Assembly (NCBI GenBank): GCA_035293405.1
Contig: DATDOE010000079.1
Span: 62,001 to 126,000, forward strand
DNA: 64,000 nucleotides
DNA from: Gp6-AA40 sp035293405
GTDB lineage: Bacteria > Acidobacteriota > Vicinamibacteria > Vicinamibacterales > UBA2999
Direction of reading: 5' to 3'
Part shown: piece by piece, positions 16,385 to 25,335 of the stretch
How the letters are laid out: each line of letters begins with the position of its first letter
How positions within the stretch are numbered: the first letter of the stretch is position 1
The notes under the pieces: generated by a model
Databases searched by the model: none
What the model saw: the letters and a program-made list of their open reading frames with translations, nothing else
What the model was told of the DNA's origin: nothing
Made by a program: the position numbers and the translations under genes

Positions 16385-17154
16385 TCGGCCCCTTGTCCTA
16401 CATTGGCGGCAAACGCCGAATTGCCGCCACGCTCGTCTCCCTGATTCCCGTGCATACGACCTACGTGGAACCCTTCGCCGGCGGAGCCCAGGTCTTCTTT
16501 CACAAGCCGCGGTCGGCCGTCGAAGTCCTCAACGACCTGGACGGGGAGGTTGTGAACTTTCTGCGGATCTGTCAACGCCACCCAGAGGAACTGAGTCGAC
16601 TCCTCCGATGGCAACCGGCCAGTCGCCGCCTGTTTGACCAACACCTCGCGCAACCGCCCGACCTGCTCACCGACGTTGAACGGGCCGCTCGATTCTTCTA
16701 CCTGCAAAAATATGCCTGGAGCGGGAAGCGCACTCGCCAAAGTTTCCGCTACGCGATTAAGCGGTCCACCTACACGCCCGCGTCACTGCCCAAACGCCTG
16801 CGGGAGGCAGCCGAGCGCCTCGATCGGGTGCAGCTCGAGAATCGGCCGTACGGCGATGTCCTCACCCGCTACGACCGACCAAGCACCTTCTTCTATTGCG
16901 ACCCTCCATACGTCGGCCTGAGCCTCTACCAGCACAACTTCACTGACGACCAGTTTGAAGAGCTCGCCGCTGCGCTGAGGAGTCTTCAAGGACGATTCCT
17001 GCTGTCAATCAACGACTGCCCCAAGTCCCGCGAGTGGTTTGCCGGGTTTCACTCGCGAACCGTGGAGCTGACATACACCTCGACGCGGGTGCCACGACGG
17101 TTCACCGAACTGCTCATCGCGAACTACCCACTGGAGACTCCGACCCCACCTTGA
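16381..17154 (+). CDS. dam: DNA adenine N6-methyltransferase (Dam/D12 class)
   Basis: This is a 257-residue D12-class methylase. Motif I lies in PLSYIGGKRRI and VEPFAGGAQVFF (S-adenosylmethionine pocket). Catalytic motif IV is DPPY in FFYCDPPYVGLSLYQHNF near residue 179. The C-terminus FTELLIANYPL matches the family end. It transfers a methyl group to adenine N6, usually in GATC, though the target cannot be read from the sequence. No restriction enzyme is adjacent, so it is probably an orphan methylase that protects or times the mobile element. Translationally coupled to the gene before it. Confidence 0.9.
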   Translation: MIGPLSYIGGKRRIAATLVSLIPVHTTYVEPFAGGAQVFFHKPRSAVEVLNDLDGEVVNFLRICQRHPEELSRLLRWQPASRRLFDQHLAQPPDLLTDVERAARFFYLQKYAWSGKRTRQSFRYAIKRSTYTPASLPKRLREAAERLDRVQLENRPYGDVLTRYDRPSTFFYCDPPYVGLSLYQHNFTDDQFEELAAALRSLQGRFLLSINDCPKSREWFAGFHSRTVELTYTSTRVPRRFTELLIANYPLETPTPP

Positions 17155-17175
17155 CAGCGCCCCTCTGAGTAGGAG
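17144..17175 (+). repeat. Motif shared with 30776-30809
   Basis: CCCCACCTTGACAGCGCCC then CTCTGAGTAGGAG. The copy at 30776 differs at a handful of positions. It spans the stop of the methylase gene and the start of the leader of the next gene. Confidence 0.45.
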
Positions 17176-17222
17176 CCAGGCGCATTCAGTCGCACGACGT
17201 TTTCCTCCTTAACCATCGACCC

Positions 17223-18614
17223 ATGTGGCTCGAAGACATCCTGTCGCACACGCTCAATCGGTTCCTGGCGCACACCGCCGCACCCGTGTCCGCGGGACTG
17301 GTCATGGGGTTTGCCGTTGAACCGCCGCACGCACGGAGCATCTGGCCCGATAGCCAACGCTGCGAGCATGCGGTCATCCTCGGCAAGACCGGCACGGGCA
17401 AAACGCACTTGCTGGAGTATCTGGCCTGGCAGCTCGCCACACGGGGAGAGGGATTCAGCTTCTTCGACTTTCACGGAGATGCCTCCCTGTCCCTGATTGG
17501 TAGGCTGTCCGGCCTCCCCGCATCCACCAAGCGTCTGGTCATCGTCGATCCGTCTCACCCCACGCGCAGTCCGGGCATCAACGTCCTGGCATCGGGAGGC
17601 GATGAGTCGACGCGCTTCCGCAAGGTCTCGGAGCTGTCGTCGATCCTGCGGCAACGGTGGGGTGTGGATGCCTTCGGTGCCCGAACCGAGGAACTGCTCC
17701 GCAACAGTCTGTACACGCTAGCCGCCACCGACGGCACGCTCGCCGACCTTCCGCGCTTGCTGACCGACCGCACATTTCGAGACGCCCGCACGCAGCGCAT
17801 CGAACACCCGGATATCGCGGCGTACTGGACCGACCGCTACGAGCCGCTCTCAGAAGCCATGAAAGCGGCATTCCGCGAACCACTCCTGAATCGAGTCACG
17901 GCGTTTCTGACCGAACCGGCGGCACGCCATCTCCTGTGTCAGCGGCACAGCACGATCGACATGGCGGCGGCGATGGCACGGGGGCAGTGGTTGATCGTAC
18001 GGCTGCCCAAAGGGCGCCTGCGCGAACATGCGCACACGCTCGGCAACCTGCTCTTTGCCCAACTCCAGTTTGCCGCCCTCGCTCGCGAAGGGATTGCCCA
18101 GGAAGCGCGCAAGACGTTCACCCTGGTGTGCGACGAGGTCCAGAACCTCGCCGAAAACGATCTGGCCACGCTCCTGACCGAAGGCCGGAAGTTTGGCATC
18201 TCGGTCGTGACTGCCAATCAGTTCTGGGAGCAGCTCTCGAAAGAGCTCCGCGGTGCTCTTCTCTCAGCGGCTTCGCACATCTGCTTCCGGGTCAGCAGCC
18301 AGGACGCCCACATCTTGGCCGCAGAACTCGGGCCCGAACGGCGCAGTCGTCTCAGCATCGAGCTCACGCAGCTCGCCCGTGGGGAGGCCATCGGCCGATT
18401 CGGCACGCGGGCTCTCAGTCGGTTTCGCGTCCCTCCGATTCCGGCCGTGCCACGGGTGACGGCTGAGGCATTCGATCGGCTCATTGAGCCAGTCACACGC
18501 GCTCGAAGTGAGATCGAGGCAGATACCCGTCGTCCCGTTCATGCCGGTACGCCCCGGCCACCAGTCGGTCGAGTCAACGCCAACGAAGCCAACGAGGGTC
18601 AGCATGACTGGTAA
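17223..18614 (+). CDS. VirD4/TraG- or HerA-like DNA-translocating ATPase
   Basis: This 463-residue cytoplasmic ATPase has Walker A HAVILGKTGTGKTHLLEYLA near residue 58 and Walker B TLVCDEVQNLAE near residue 300. ISVVTANQFWEQL resembles the sensor motif of conjugative coupling proteins. FFDFHGDASLSLIGRL matches the family block after Walker A. No N-terminal membrane segments are present, unlike classical VirD4, so it is closer to soluble HerA/TraM-recognition ATPases of mobilisable elements. It probably pumps element DNA to or through a host-encoded channel. Its last 11 bases overlap the replication-relaxation gene. Confidence 0.82.
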   Translation: MWLEDILSHTLNRFLAHTAAPVSAGLVMGFAVEPPHARSIWPDSQRCEHAVILGKTGTGKTHLLEYLAWQLATRGEGFSFFDFHGDASLSLIGRLSGLPASTKRLVIVDPSHPTRSPGINVLASGGDESTRFRKVSELSSILRQRWGVDAFGARTEELLRNSLYTLAATDGTLADLPRLLTDRTFRDARTQRIEHPDIAAYWTDRYEPLSEAMKAAFREPLLNRVTAFLTEPAARHLLCQRHSTIDMAAAMARGQWLIVRLPKGRLREHAHTLGNLLFAQLQFAALAREGIAQEARKTFTLVCDEVQNLAENDLATLLTEGRKFGISVVTANQFWEQLSKELRGALLSAASHICFRVSSQDAHILAAELGPERRSRLSIELTQLARGEAIGRFGTRALSRFRVPPIPAVPRVTAEAFDRLIEPVTRARSEIEADTRRPVHAGTPRPPVGRVNANEANEGQHDW

Positions 18615-19341
18615 GGCCCTGGCGCTCACCACGCGCGATCGGACGCTGCTCGCCGAAGTACAGCGACACAGCGCCCTTACGCGTGATCACCTGATCCGAC
18701 TGAAGCTCTTTGCGTCCAAGACCCGCGTCAACGAACGCCTCAAACGCCTGACGCGCGCCGGCTACTTGTCCGCACGACGCCAACCACTCCTCTCAGGTGG
18801 TCCTCGCTTCGTCTACTTCCCGGGGCGGCTCCTCACCGAGGCCCATGCTCGTGCGCGATCACAACAGGCGTGGTCGGACCTCTTCCTCAACCATCACCTC
18901 GGCATTGTCGACATCCGCCTCGCCTTCGAGGCCCACAGCACGGTCACGCGGTGGCTGAGCGAACACGACTTAGCTGGACTCGCAGTCGGACTTATCCCGG
19001 ACGCGTACGTGGAATTCCGGCAGGACGGACTGACCTACTGCGCCTTCATCGAGTACGACCGAGGCACCGAGACTCTGGGGCGCCTCGAACGCAAAGTGCG
19101 GTCATATCTGGAGCTGGCGTTCTCGGGACGGTTTGAACGGACCTTTGGGCGACGGTTCTTCCGCGCCCTCCTTATCACCGACTCCGTCGGCCGAGTGGCC
19201 ACGATGACTGACGCGGTCGCCCATGTGACGGACCGCGTGGTGCGGCTCACGACGCGCGCGCAGATCGTGGACCACGGGCCACTCGCTGTCATCTGGCGGC
19301 GACCAGGTCAGTCGAGTCTCGAATCATTAACCCCCTCATAA
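18604..19341 (+). CDS. Replication-relaxation family protein
   Basis: A 245-residue protein starting at ATG 18604 (MTGKALALTTRDRTLLAEVQ), inside the end of the ATPase gene. The N-terminal winged helix (RHSALTRDHLIRLKLF, VNERLKRLTRAGYLSARRQP) and the C-terminal half with CAFIEYDRGTETLGRLERKVRSYLEL match the replication-relaxation family, found on plasmids and integrative elements and thought to act in replication initiation or nicking control. The conserved E-Y-D-R-G-T-E cluster resembles a nuclease-like core. The longer frame beginning at 18484 is an extension through the ATPase gene. Confidence 0.82.
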   Translation: MTGKALALTTRDRTLLAEVQRHSALTRDHLIRLKLFASKTRVNERLKRLTRAGYLSARRQPLLSGGPRFVYFPGRLLTEAHARARSQQAWSDLFLNHHLGIVDIRLAFEAHSTVTRWLSEHDLAGLAVGLIPDAYVEFRQDGLTYCAFIEYDRGTETLGRLERKVRSYLELAFSGRFERTFGRRFFRALLITDSVGRVATMTDAVAHVTDRVVRLTTRAQIVDHGPLAVIWRRPGQSSLESLTPS

Positions 19342-19345
19342 CCCT

Positions 19346-19801
19346 ATGCGACGTTGTACCCACTGTTTTCGATTTCATGCGGGCCATCCGACGTTCTGTG
19401 CCCATTGCGGCCGCAGCTTCGGTGTCCGCATCTGCGCTCGAGGACACGCCAACCGACGATCGGCCACGTACTGCGCGGAGTGCGGCAGCGCCGAGCTCTC
19501 CACTCCAGCTCCTCCCGAATCCCTCTGGCAATGGCTCAGCACGCTGGCGCTCGCCGCCGTGCCCGTGGTTGCTGGCGTCGCAATCGGCGTGAGCCTGCTG
19601 CTGGCGATCGTGCTCAGCGTGAACTGGGAATCTATCTCAGGCTCGCTGGTTGTCCTGGTGCTGCTGCTGGGATGCCTGTACTGGCTGACGACGTTGGTGC
19701 CTGGGCCGATCAAAAAGGTCGGCAAGGCTGTGGGCCGCAAGGCGATTGCGGCAATGACGAACAGACGGAAGACGTCTAGTCGGAGGCACGATGGCCACTG
19801 A
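19346..19801 (+). CDS. Double zinc-ribbon membrane protein
   Basis: This 151-residue protein has two zinc ribbons at residues 4-50: CTHC ... CAHC and CARGHANRRSATYCAEC. Two membrane segments follow (WLSTLALAAVPVVAGVAIGVSLLLAIVLSV and LVVLVLLLGCLYWLTTLV) and a basic cytoplasmic tail. The start ATG 19346 is five bases after the previous stop. Such proteins occur often in elements of this kind without known function; an anchoring or sensing role is a guess. The end overlaps the excisionase gene by 11 bases. Confidence 0.72.
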   Translation: MRRCTHCFRFHAGHPTFCAHCGRSFGVRICARGHANRRSATYCAECGSAELSTPAPPESLWQWLSTLALAAVPVVAGVAIGVSLLLAIVLSVNWESISGSLVVLVLLLGCLYWLTTLVPGPIKKVGKAVGRKAIAAMTNRRKTSSRRHDGH

Positions 19802-20153
19802 CGCACCAGCGAATCCAGCGGCTGAACGCGATCCCGACCGGGCCGCGCAAGCCGCCCTTCGGCCCGCCCTTCGACCCGAGGCTGGACCAGACCAAGGCGA
19901 TCACCTCTGGGCGATCGCGGAGGTTTCGGACTACCTGCAGATCTCCGTCAGCTCCCTCTACAAGATGACCGCCCGGAAGGCCGCGGTCCGGATTCCCCAC
20001 ATCCGCATTGGCGGCAAGCTCCGGTTTCGAAGATCAGACATCGACCAGTGGCTCACGCTGCTGACCGTCTCCAACCTTGACACCCTCACCAAGATGAGGA
20101 CCGCACTCGCAAAGAGGACCCATGGCCACGATTCACAAACGCAGGCTCCGTAG
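19791..20153 (+). CDS. AlpA/Xis-like excisionase, helix-turn-helix
   Basis: This 120-residue protein has a disordered Ala/Pro-rich N-terminus of about 40 residues, then the MerR-like winged helix of the excisionase family: LWAIAEVSDYLQISVSSLYKMTARKAAVRIPHIRIGGKLRFRRSDIDQWL. Such proteins bend attachment DNA and bias the integrase towards excision, or activate integrase expression. The gene directly precedes and overlaps the integrase by 32 bases, the normal arrangement. Confidence 0.85.
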   Translation: MATDAPANPAAERDPDRAAQAALRPALRPEAGPDQGDHLWAIAEVSDYLQISVSSLYKMTARKAAVRIPHIRIGGKLRFRRSDIDQWLTLLTVSNLDTLTKMRTALAKRTHGHDSQTQAP

Positions 20154-21381
20154 TGGCGAGCTGGTGTGGGAACTGACACACGGCACCGGCAAGGACCGCC
20201 AGCGGTTGGTGGCCGGCAAGACCCGCGAGGAGGCTCAAGCAGTACTCAACCAGTTCAATCGCCAACTCGCCCTTCACGGCGACGCCCCATCGGGAGACGA
20301 CCTGGACAACGTCCTCGGTCGGTACACCGCCTTCCTCAAGACCAATCGCCGGTACGGGACACAGCGGCGGTACGTCCGGGTCCTCCAGACCTTTCACGAC
20401 TGCTATCTGCGTGCGCACCAGCCCCAGATCAAGACGTTGCGACAACTGCGGCCAGTGCACATCGAGGACTACAAGAACCGACGGATTGACGGATCGATCG
20501 TTGAGGTTGCCGACCCCGAGGTCGGCCGCCGGGAGACGGAGTTGCGCCAGAGCCTCCAGACCAGCTCACCGACTCACACCTGGCGGGATAACGCGCGATT
20601 CGGATGGCTGGGTCGCAAGAAACTGCGTCCAGCGGTCAGCCCTCGCACCGTCAACTACGAACTCCAGGTGCTGAGCACGTACTTCCGGTGGGCGATCACG
20701 CGCAACGTCCTGTTCATCAACCCCACGACCACGGTCGAACGGTTCCGGGTGTCCAAGCAGGCGCTGCCGAAGTTCCTGACCTCCGAGCAACTCAAAAAGT
20801 TGTTCGCGGCCTGTAGCGAGCGAGAGCGCCGGCTGTTCATGACGATTCTGCTGACGGGCATGCGCCGGGGCGAGGCCGTGCACCTCACATGGGCAGACGT
20901 CAACTTCGAGCTCGGGGTCATCTTCATTCAAGCCAAGCCGGAGTGGGACTGGAAGCCGAAGACCGACGAGCGGATTATCCCGATCTCGCCGACCCTCAGC
21001 GAAGTGCTACAGCAACATCACGCGCTGCGGCGAAGCGACGGACTCGTCTTCCCCAACAAGGAAGGCAACCGCGACATTCACATCCTGCCCAAACTCAAAA
21101 AGGTTGCCCGACGGGCTGGTCTGCCTCACGCAACCGTCCACGCCCTGCGCCACAGCTTCGGGGCGCACCTGCGCATGGCGGGTGTGAGCCTCGCGGACAT
21201 CGCCGACCTCATGGGGCACAAGGACCTGGCCACGACACAGATCTACGCCAAGGTCCAACAGGAGCATCTACGAAAGGAGGTGGCCAAACTCGCACCACTC
21301 GCACCCGACAACACACCCGAGGAGCGGACTGTTCGGCTCCTTCCCGAAAGCACACCAAAGGACAAAGACCAAGGTTCGTGA
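20122..21381 (+). CDS. int: Tyrosine recombinase (integrase)
   Basis: This is a 419-residue integrase with an N-terminal arm-type and SAM-like core-binding domain (residues 1-200) and a C-terminal catalytic domain. Catalytic residues are visible: Arg in ILLTGMRRGEAVHLTW, a Lys in the beta hairpin, His-x-x-Arg in VHALRHSFGAHLRM, His in DLMGHKDLATTQIYAKV and the nucleophile Tyr of QIYAKV. It makes a 3'-phosphotyrosine link at the attachment site. A 50-residue insert (RRETELRQSLQTSSPTHTW) in the core-binding domain is unusual. It is the penultimate gene of the element and probably close to one attachment end. Confidence 0.93.
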   Translation: MATIHKRRLRSGELVWELTHGTGKDRQRLVAGKTREEAQAVLNQFNRQLALHGDAPSGDDLDNVLGRYTAFLKTNRRYGTQRRYVRVLQTFHDCYLRAHQPQIKTLRQLRPVHIEDYKNRRIDGSIVEVADPEVGRRETELRQSLQTSSPTHTWRDNARFGWLGRKKLRPAVSPRTVNYELQVLSTYFRWAITRNVLFINPTTTVERFRVSKQALPKFLTSEQLKKLFAACSERERRLFMTILLTGMRRGEAVHLTWADVNFELGVIFIQAKPEWDWKPKTDERIIPISPTLSEVLQQHHALRRSDGLVFPNKEGNRDIHILPKLKKVARRAGLPHATVHALRHSFGAHLRMAGVSLADIADLMGHKDLATTQIYAKVQQEHLRKEVAKLAPLAPDNTPEERTVRLLPESTPKDKDQGS

Positions 21382-21435
21382 TCGGTTCTTTTCATCGGAG
21401 GCGGAAGCACCGCCTCCCTCAAGGAGGAAAACACA

Positions 21436-21585
21436 ATGGCACGTTGGGAACCCCGTTCACCGAAGGAAACGCTGCAGTCGTCCCTGGACCGGCTCAAGAA
21501 GCGGATCCTGGGCAAGCAGACCGAAATCAAGGATCTGGAAACTCAGGCCAAGCAGGTCGAGGAGGCTCTCAAGGCGCTGAAATGA
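21436..21585 (+). CDS. 49-residue coiled-coil protein
   Basis: ATG 21436 has an excellent AAGGAGG Shine-Dalgarno at 21421-21427. The product is MARWEPRSPKETLQSSLDRL, then a continuous amphipathic helix KKRILGKQTEIKDLETQAKQ and VEEALKALK. It is immediately followed by a rho-independent terminator, so it is the last gene of the element's operon. Its function is unknown; a small helical partner of the integrase or ATPase is possible. Confidence 0.72.
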   Translation: MARWEPRSPKETLQSSLDRLKKRILGKQTEIKDLETQAKQVEEALKALK

Positions 21586-21605
21586 AGCGCCACAAGACAA
21601 AGACA

Positions 21606-21644
21606 CCGCGTCTCTCGCAATGAGAGGCGCGGCGTTTTCTTTTT
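21606..21644 (+). terminator. Rho-independent terminator closing the integrated-element operon
   Basis: GCGTCTCTC-GCAAT-GAGAGGCGC is a strong stem followed by TTTTCTTTTT. It faces the 3' end of the minus-strand M23 peptidase gene at 21666. Confidence 0.85.
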
Positions 21645-21665
21645 GCTCTGGCGAGCGACGTGACC

Positions 21666-24600
21666 CTACTGGACCTTGAAAATCCTGGGGGGCGAGTTGA
21701 GATCGTGGATGTAGACAGCTCCATCGGGTCCGACAGCAACACCGCAGCTGGAAGGCTGGCTGCAGACACCAATCGTATCAATGGCCTTGACCACCGCACC
21801 AAGTTGAACGTCAACTCCAAAGAGCTTGGCTATGCCGAACTCGTCTCGATCAAAGCCAAACAAGTAGACGATGTTCCCGTAGATACCTCGAACTGGACTG
21901 CCGACATCCCAGTTCGGCGAGACCTGGGTGTTGCGCCAGTGGTCGCCATTCAATCGGATTCCCAGCAGGTCGTTATTCAGTCCGGTGGGCGGTTGGCCAG
22001 CCGCCGTGTCGCTAGCGACGACGGTGTCGGCAAGCACGGTCATCGGTGCGAGATTTTGCCGACTGACATCGGGGTTGGTGAACACAATGTGCGACCCGCA
22101 GTCTGGAGTGTGAGAAGTTAGCACTTGGCCCGACGAGGTAAAGACCGCAGAGTTGTCATGGACAACGGCACCGCGGAACGGTTCACCACTGAGCACCGCC
22201 TGGCAGACGGGCACAGGGTCAACGCCAGGAGTGGCTCCGCCTCCTGTCTCACGGTCAAACCTTTCAAAGAGGGCGGGCCCGACGCGGTAGATCGCCCTCT
22301 CGGGCCCCAGGAACAGATTCCCAAGGCTGAGACCCTTTGCAGACCACAGCGGTTGTCCGGAGGCTGTGACAGCCGTAAAGTACTGAAAGCATGAATTGAA
22401 GCATGCTCCGAAGGTGTTCAGGCCGCCAAAGACTTGCCCAGTGGGCATGTCGATCATCGTGTTGGAATTGAACCAGCTATTGCTGTCATCGTTGAACGTA
22501 ATTGGCCATCCAATGGACATCTGCCCGTTGGATTCAAACGCGAACAGCTTGTTACGAACCGCTTGGAAGTACACGCGATCGGCCGGGCCGAGCGCTAACC
22601 GACGGGGCGCCAGAACATCGCCCTCGGCCTGCGCGATCCAGCCCGCGGTGGGATTGCCCGGCACGATCTTCTGAAGAGCCGATCCACAAAACCCAAAGCC
22701 GCAGGAGACGCCGAACATTTGGCGCACGACGTATAGCGCGCCGGTGCTGTCGACCACGGCCTGGCCGAAGATCACGCCGGGCGTGCTGTTCTGGTGGAAC
22801 AGCGTGGGGAGCGCTCCCACGCGCGGGCCCCCTCGCAACTCGACTCGCAACGCAGTCGGATTCCCGACGCAGGCGCCACAGTTTTGGTTCTCGGTGACAA
22901 AGTCGAGCGTGTTCACGCCGGGACGGAAACCGGAGGCGATGATGAACTGACTGAACGTCCCAAACTGTTCTGTATGAAAGCCAGTTGACACACCATTCAG
23001 CAGGATATCGACTCCGACGTCGTCCACTATCCACCGTCCACTCACTCGTGCGACGGCAGCTTCGGCTTCAGACACAACAAAACCGAGGCGGTAGATGTAC
23101 TGACCCCCCAAGTGCGTGGTGGCGTTGACCGGCAGAATGAACGACGAGACGGCGTCTCCTGAGGACGCGTATGGCTGGCAAACGCCTACTGGGCAGGTGG
23201 GACCGGAAACCAACGCATAGTAAGGCTCCGGCTGCCCAGATCCGCCAGTGCCTGTGTTGGGCAGTTGGGTTAACGTCGGCAGGGAAGCCGTGGAGATCGC
23301 ACGGCCCACAACCTCCACCCGAAGGGCCACCGGGTTTAGCGGGCAGGATGCGCAGTCCTGATTCGCGACGACGAAATCTAGTGTGTTGAGACCAGGCCTG
23401 AAGCCGCCACCGACAACGAAGGGACTGTAGATGAAAGTCTGCGTCGTGCGCTGCCCCGTGGACACCCCGTTAATCAGGACGTCGGTCCCTGTATCGTCAG
23501 TAGCCCAGCGGCCTGTGATGATCGCGGTCTGAGCCTCTACGTCAGTCAAGGAAAAGGTCAAGCGAAAGACATACTGGCCGGCTGGATCGACGGCTGGCGT
23601 TCCGCCAATCGGTCGTATCCATTTTGAGACCGCATCGTTCCCGGCATTCGGCGCCGAGAGCACCTGGCAGCTTCCCGTAGGACAAGTCGGGCCGGAATGA
23701 AGCGTCCAGTGGTTGTCAACTGAACCCTCAGGACTCAGGCCGGTATTGCGTAGGCCCGAGAGGACCGGCGGTTCAGTGGCTAGTGGTTGTTGTACAACGA
23801 CAGTCCCGGAGGTGGAAGGCGATCCTCCCGGAATGTCGATCCTTAACGTCACCAGCGTCGTACTTCCGGCCGCGAAAGCATGTGTAATCGAGGCTTGGTA
23901 GGGAATCTCACCAACTCCGTCAATCATCCAGTGGCGACCTAGAATCGGCACGCCCTGACCCGGATCGCTTGTGTCGGCAAAGGTCACCGATACCGGCCCG
24001 CTCGGATCAGCCTGCAGTTGAAGTGGAACATTATCAGTCGTCGTCAGACCGCCGCTGCTCATCGTGAAGTGAGGCGTGGGCGTGGAAATGCCAGCGACAC
24101 CTCCCCACACAATCGAGTATGTGTCGCGAAACACAATGCCTCGCGTGAGGTTGTTGCTGTCGCACCCCAGGGTACCTATAGTTCCGCACGCGCGATGAAC
24201 TGCGGGGCTGCCGCCTCTAATGTCGAACCCGTACGTCCAGCCCCCATCGACCCCGTTGACCAGTTCAAGACCGACAACGTTCGGTAAGCCCACTCGGAGA
24301 TAACTGGAGAGTTCGAACGTCTCCTTCCCGAAATAGTTGACGGTACCAACAAGGGACTCATTGACGGTGACCCGCATCACATCGTCACCATCAAATACGT
24401 CGACAAAAAGCCGCCCCGACGCGTGAATGCTGGGATGAACACGAACACTCACCAAATTTGACTGCCCCCCATTCGGGTCCTCAAAGCGCAGAGCGTACGT
24501 GCCTTCGTCAAGCAACCGAACACGAACAAGTGCGTCGCTGGCACTATTTATCGTGATCGCAGTGGCTCCTACAGTAACCGTCGTTCTATCAGGCAGAGTT

Positions 24601-25295
24601 ACAAGCGCTCTCAGGCTGGGTCTCAAACCGACCCCACGCACTGTGAGTTGTTGTTCCTCTTCACTGACTACGGGCAGTGGCTCAACGCTGTCAATTCGTA
24701 GGCGTGGAGTGGTTCCTAGAAAGACCGACGGGTCCAAGTAATTCGCGAATGTGTCAGACGAACACAATGAACTCGGCAAGTAGCCGCAACCATCGCTATT
24801 GATGATCTTCACCTCGAAGTGGAGATGAAGGCCGGTGACACCGCTCACACGGCCGGTATTGCCGACTTCCCCAATCGGCTGACCTGCAAATACCCAGTCC
24901 TCCTCGTCCACGAGAAGACTGCCGACTTCCATGTGCGCGTACTGAGAATAGATGCGTAGACCTGACGGTAGCAGGTGCTCAATTCGCACCATGTAACCCC
25001 AACCTGTTTTGTCGGTGCTTTCTTGCTTCCTTACGACTCGTCCGGCAGCAATGGCGCGAACCTCACCCCCACCACGTCCATTCGCAACGTCGATCCCAGT
25101 ATGACCATCCTCGCGAAATCGAGTAGATATCTGGTATCTATCTTGGCCGCCGTTGAACGTTTGCAGGAACGTCGCGTCGCCTACTGGCGCAACAGTGTCA
25201 GGGATCAATGGGGTCTGCGAGAAGGCAGAGTTCGCGGAGAGTCCCGCAAGACCTACCGTTACCCACAAGGCGCAAACCAATTGGCTCTTAGACAT
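21666..25295 (-). CDS. Large secreted M23 (LytM-type) metallopeptidase
   Basis: This exported protein has 1209 residues; the signal peptide ends at SANSAFSQ. The M23 domain occupies residues 40-200: HTGIDV supplies His65 and Asp69, and TGLHLHFEV supplies the HxH pair (His157, His159). It cuts peptidoglycan cross-bridges or other glycine-rich peptides with zinc. A long mosaic follows: an Ig-like region, then two related lectin-like modules of about 150 residues (each with PTCP.G.CQ, DVLINGVSTG / DILLNGVSTG and CP..P.ALRVE motifs), then a propeller-like region. Many cysteine pairs suggest extracellular disulphides. It is far longer than usual M23 enzymes, so it may be an adhesin or matrix-processing protein. 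It follows the 279-residue gene by 40 bases. Confidence 0.85.
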   Translation of the reverse strand: MSKSQLVCALWVTVGLAGLSANSAFSQTPLIPDTVAPVGDATFLQTFNGGQDRYQISTRFREDGHTGIDVANGRGGGEVRAIAAGRVVRKQESTDKTGWGYMVRIEHLLPSGLRIYSQYAHMEVGSLLVDEEDWVFAGQPIGEVGNTGRVSGVTGLHLHFEVKIINSDGCGYLPSSLCSSDTFANYLDPSVFLGTTPRLRIDSVEPLPVVSEEEQQLTVRGVGLRPSLRALVTLPDRTTVTVGATAITINSASDALVRVRLLDEGTYALRFEDPNGGQSNLVSVRVHPSIHASGRLFVDVFDGDDVMRVTVNESLVGTVNYFGKETFELSSYLRVGLPNVVGLELVNGVDGGWTYGFDIRGGSPAVHRACGTIGTLGCDSNNLTRGIVFRDTYSIVWGGVAGISTPTPHFTMSSGGLTTTDNVPLQLQADPSGPVSVTFADTSDPGQGVPILGRHWMIDGVGEIPYQASITHAFAAGSTTLVTLRIDIPGGSPSTSGTVVVQQPLATEPPVLSGLRNTGLSPEGSVDNHWTLHSGPTCPTGSCQVLSAPNAGNDAVSKWIRPIGGTPAVDPAGQYVFRLTFSLTDVEAQTAIITGRWATDDTGTDVLINGVSTGQRTTQTFIYSPFVVGGGFRPGLNTLDFVVANQDCASCPLNPVALRVEVVGRAISTASLPTLTQLPNTGTGGSGQPEPYYALVSGPTCPVGVCQPYASSGDAVSSFILPVNATTHLGGQYIYRLGFVVSEAEAAVARVSGRWIVDDVGVDILLNGVSTGFHTEQFGTFSQFIIASGFRPGVNTLDFVTENQNCGACVGNPTALRVELRGGPRVGALPTLFHQNSTPGVIFGQAVVDSTGALYVVRQMFGVSCGFGFCGSALQKIVPGNPTAGWIAQAEGDVLAPRRLALGPADRVYFQAVRNKLFAFESNGQMSIGWPITFNDDSNSWFNSNTMIDMPTGQVFGGLNTFGACFNSCFQYFTAVTASGQPLWSAKGLSLGNLFLGPERAIYRVGPALFERFDRETGGGATPGVDPVPVCQAVLSGEPFRGAVVHDNSAVFTSSGQVLTSHTPDCGSHIVFTNPDVSRQNLAPMTVLADTVVASDTAAGQPPTGLNNDLLGIRLNGDHWRNTQVSPNWDVGSPVRGIYGNIVYLFGFDRDEFGIAKLFGVDVQLGAVVKAIDTIGVCSQPSSCGVAVGPDGAVYIHDLNSPPRIFKVQ

Positions 25296-25335
25296 CCTCA
25301 GCTTCCGTGAACTCGAGCCGACTCAGCAGAAGCTG

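Larger units (their letters stand above)
13204..21644. mobile_element. Integrated mobilisable element (tyrosine-integrase type), ends not fixed
   Basis: The genes from about 14.1 to 21.6 kb form a typical accessory module: JAB/RadC protein, XRE regulator, Dam-type methylase, VirD4/HerA-like ATPase, replication-relaxation protein, excisionase and tyrosine integrase, packed with 4-base overlaps. A strong terminator at 21606-21644 follows the last gene, and chromosomal-type genes start beyond it. No relaxase and no mating-pair genes are present, so it resembles a mobilisable or satellite element. I could not find attachment repeats. The left limit is uncertain and may be at 13.9 kb. Confidence 0.5.
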
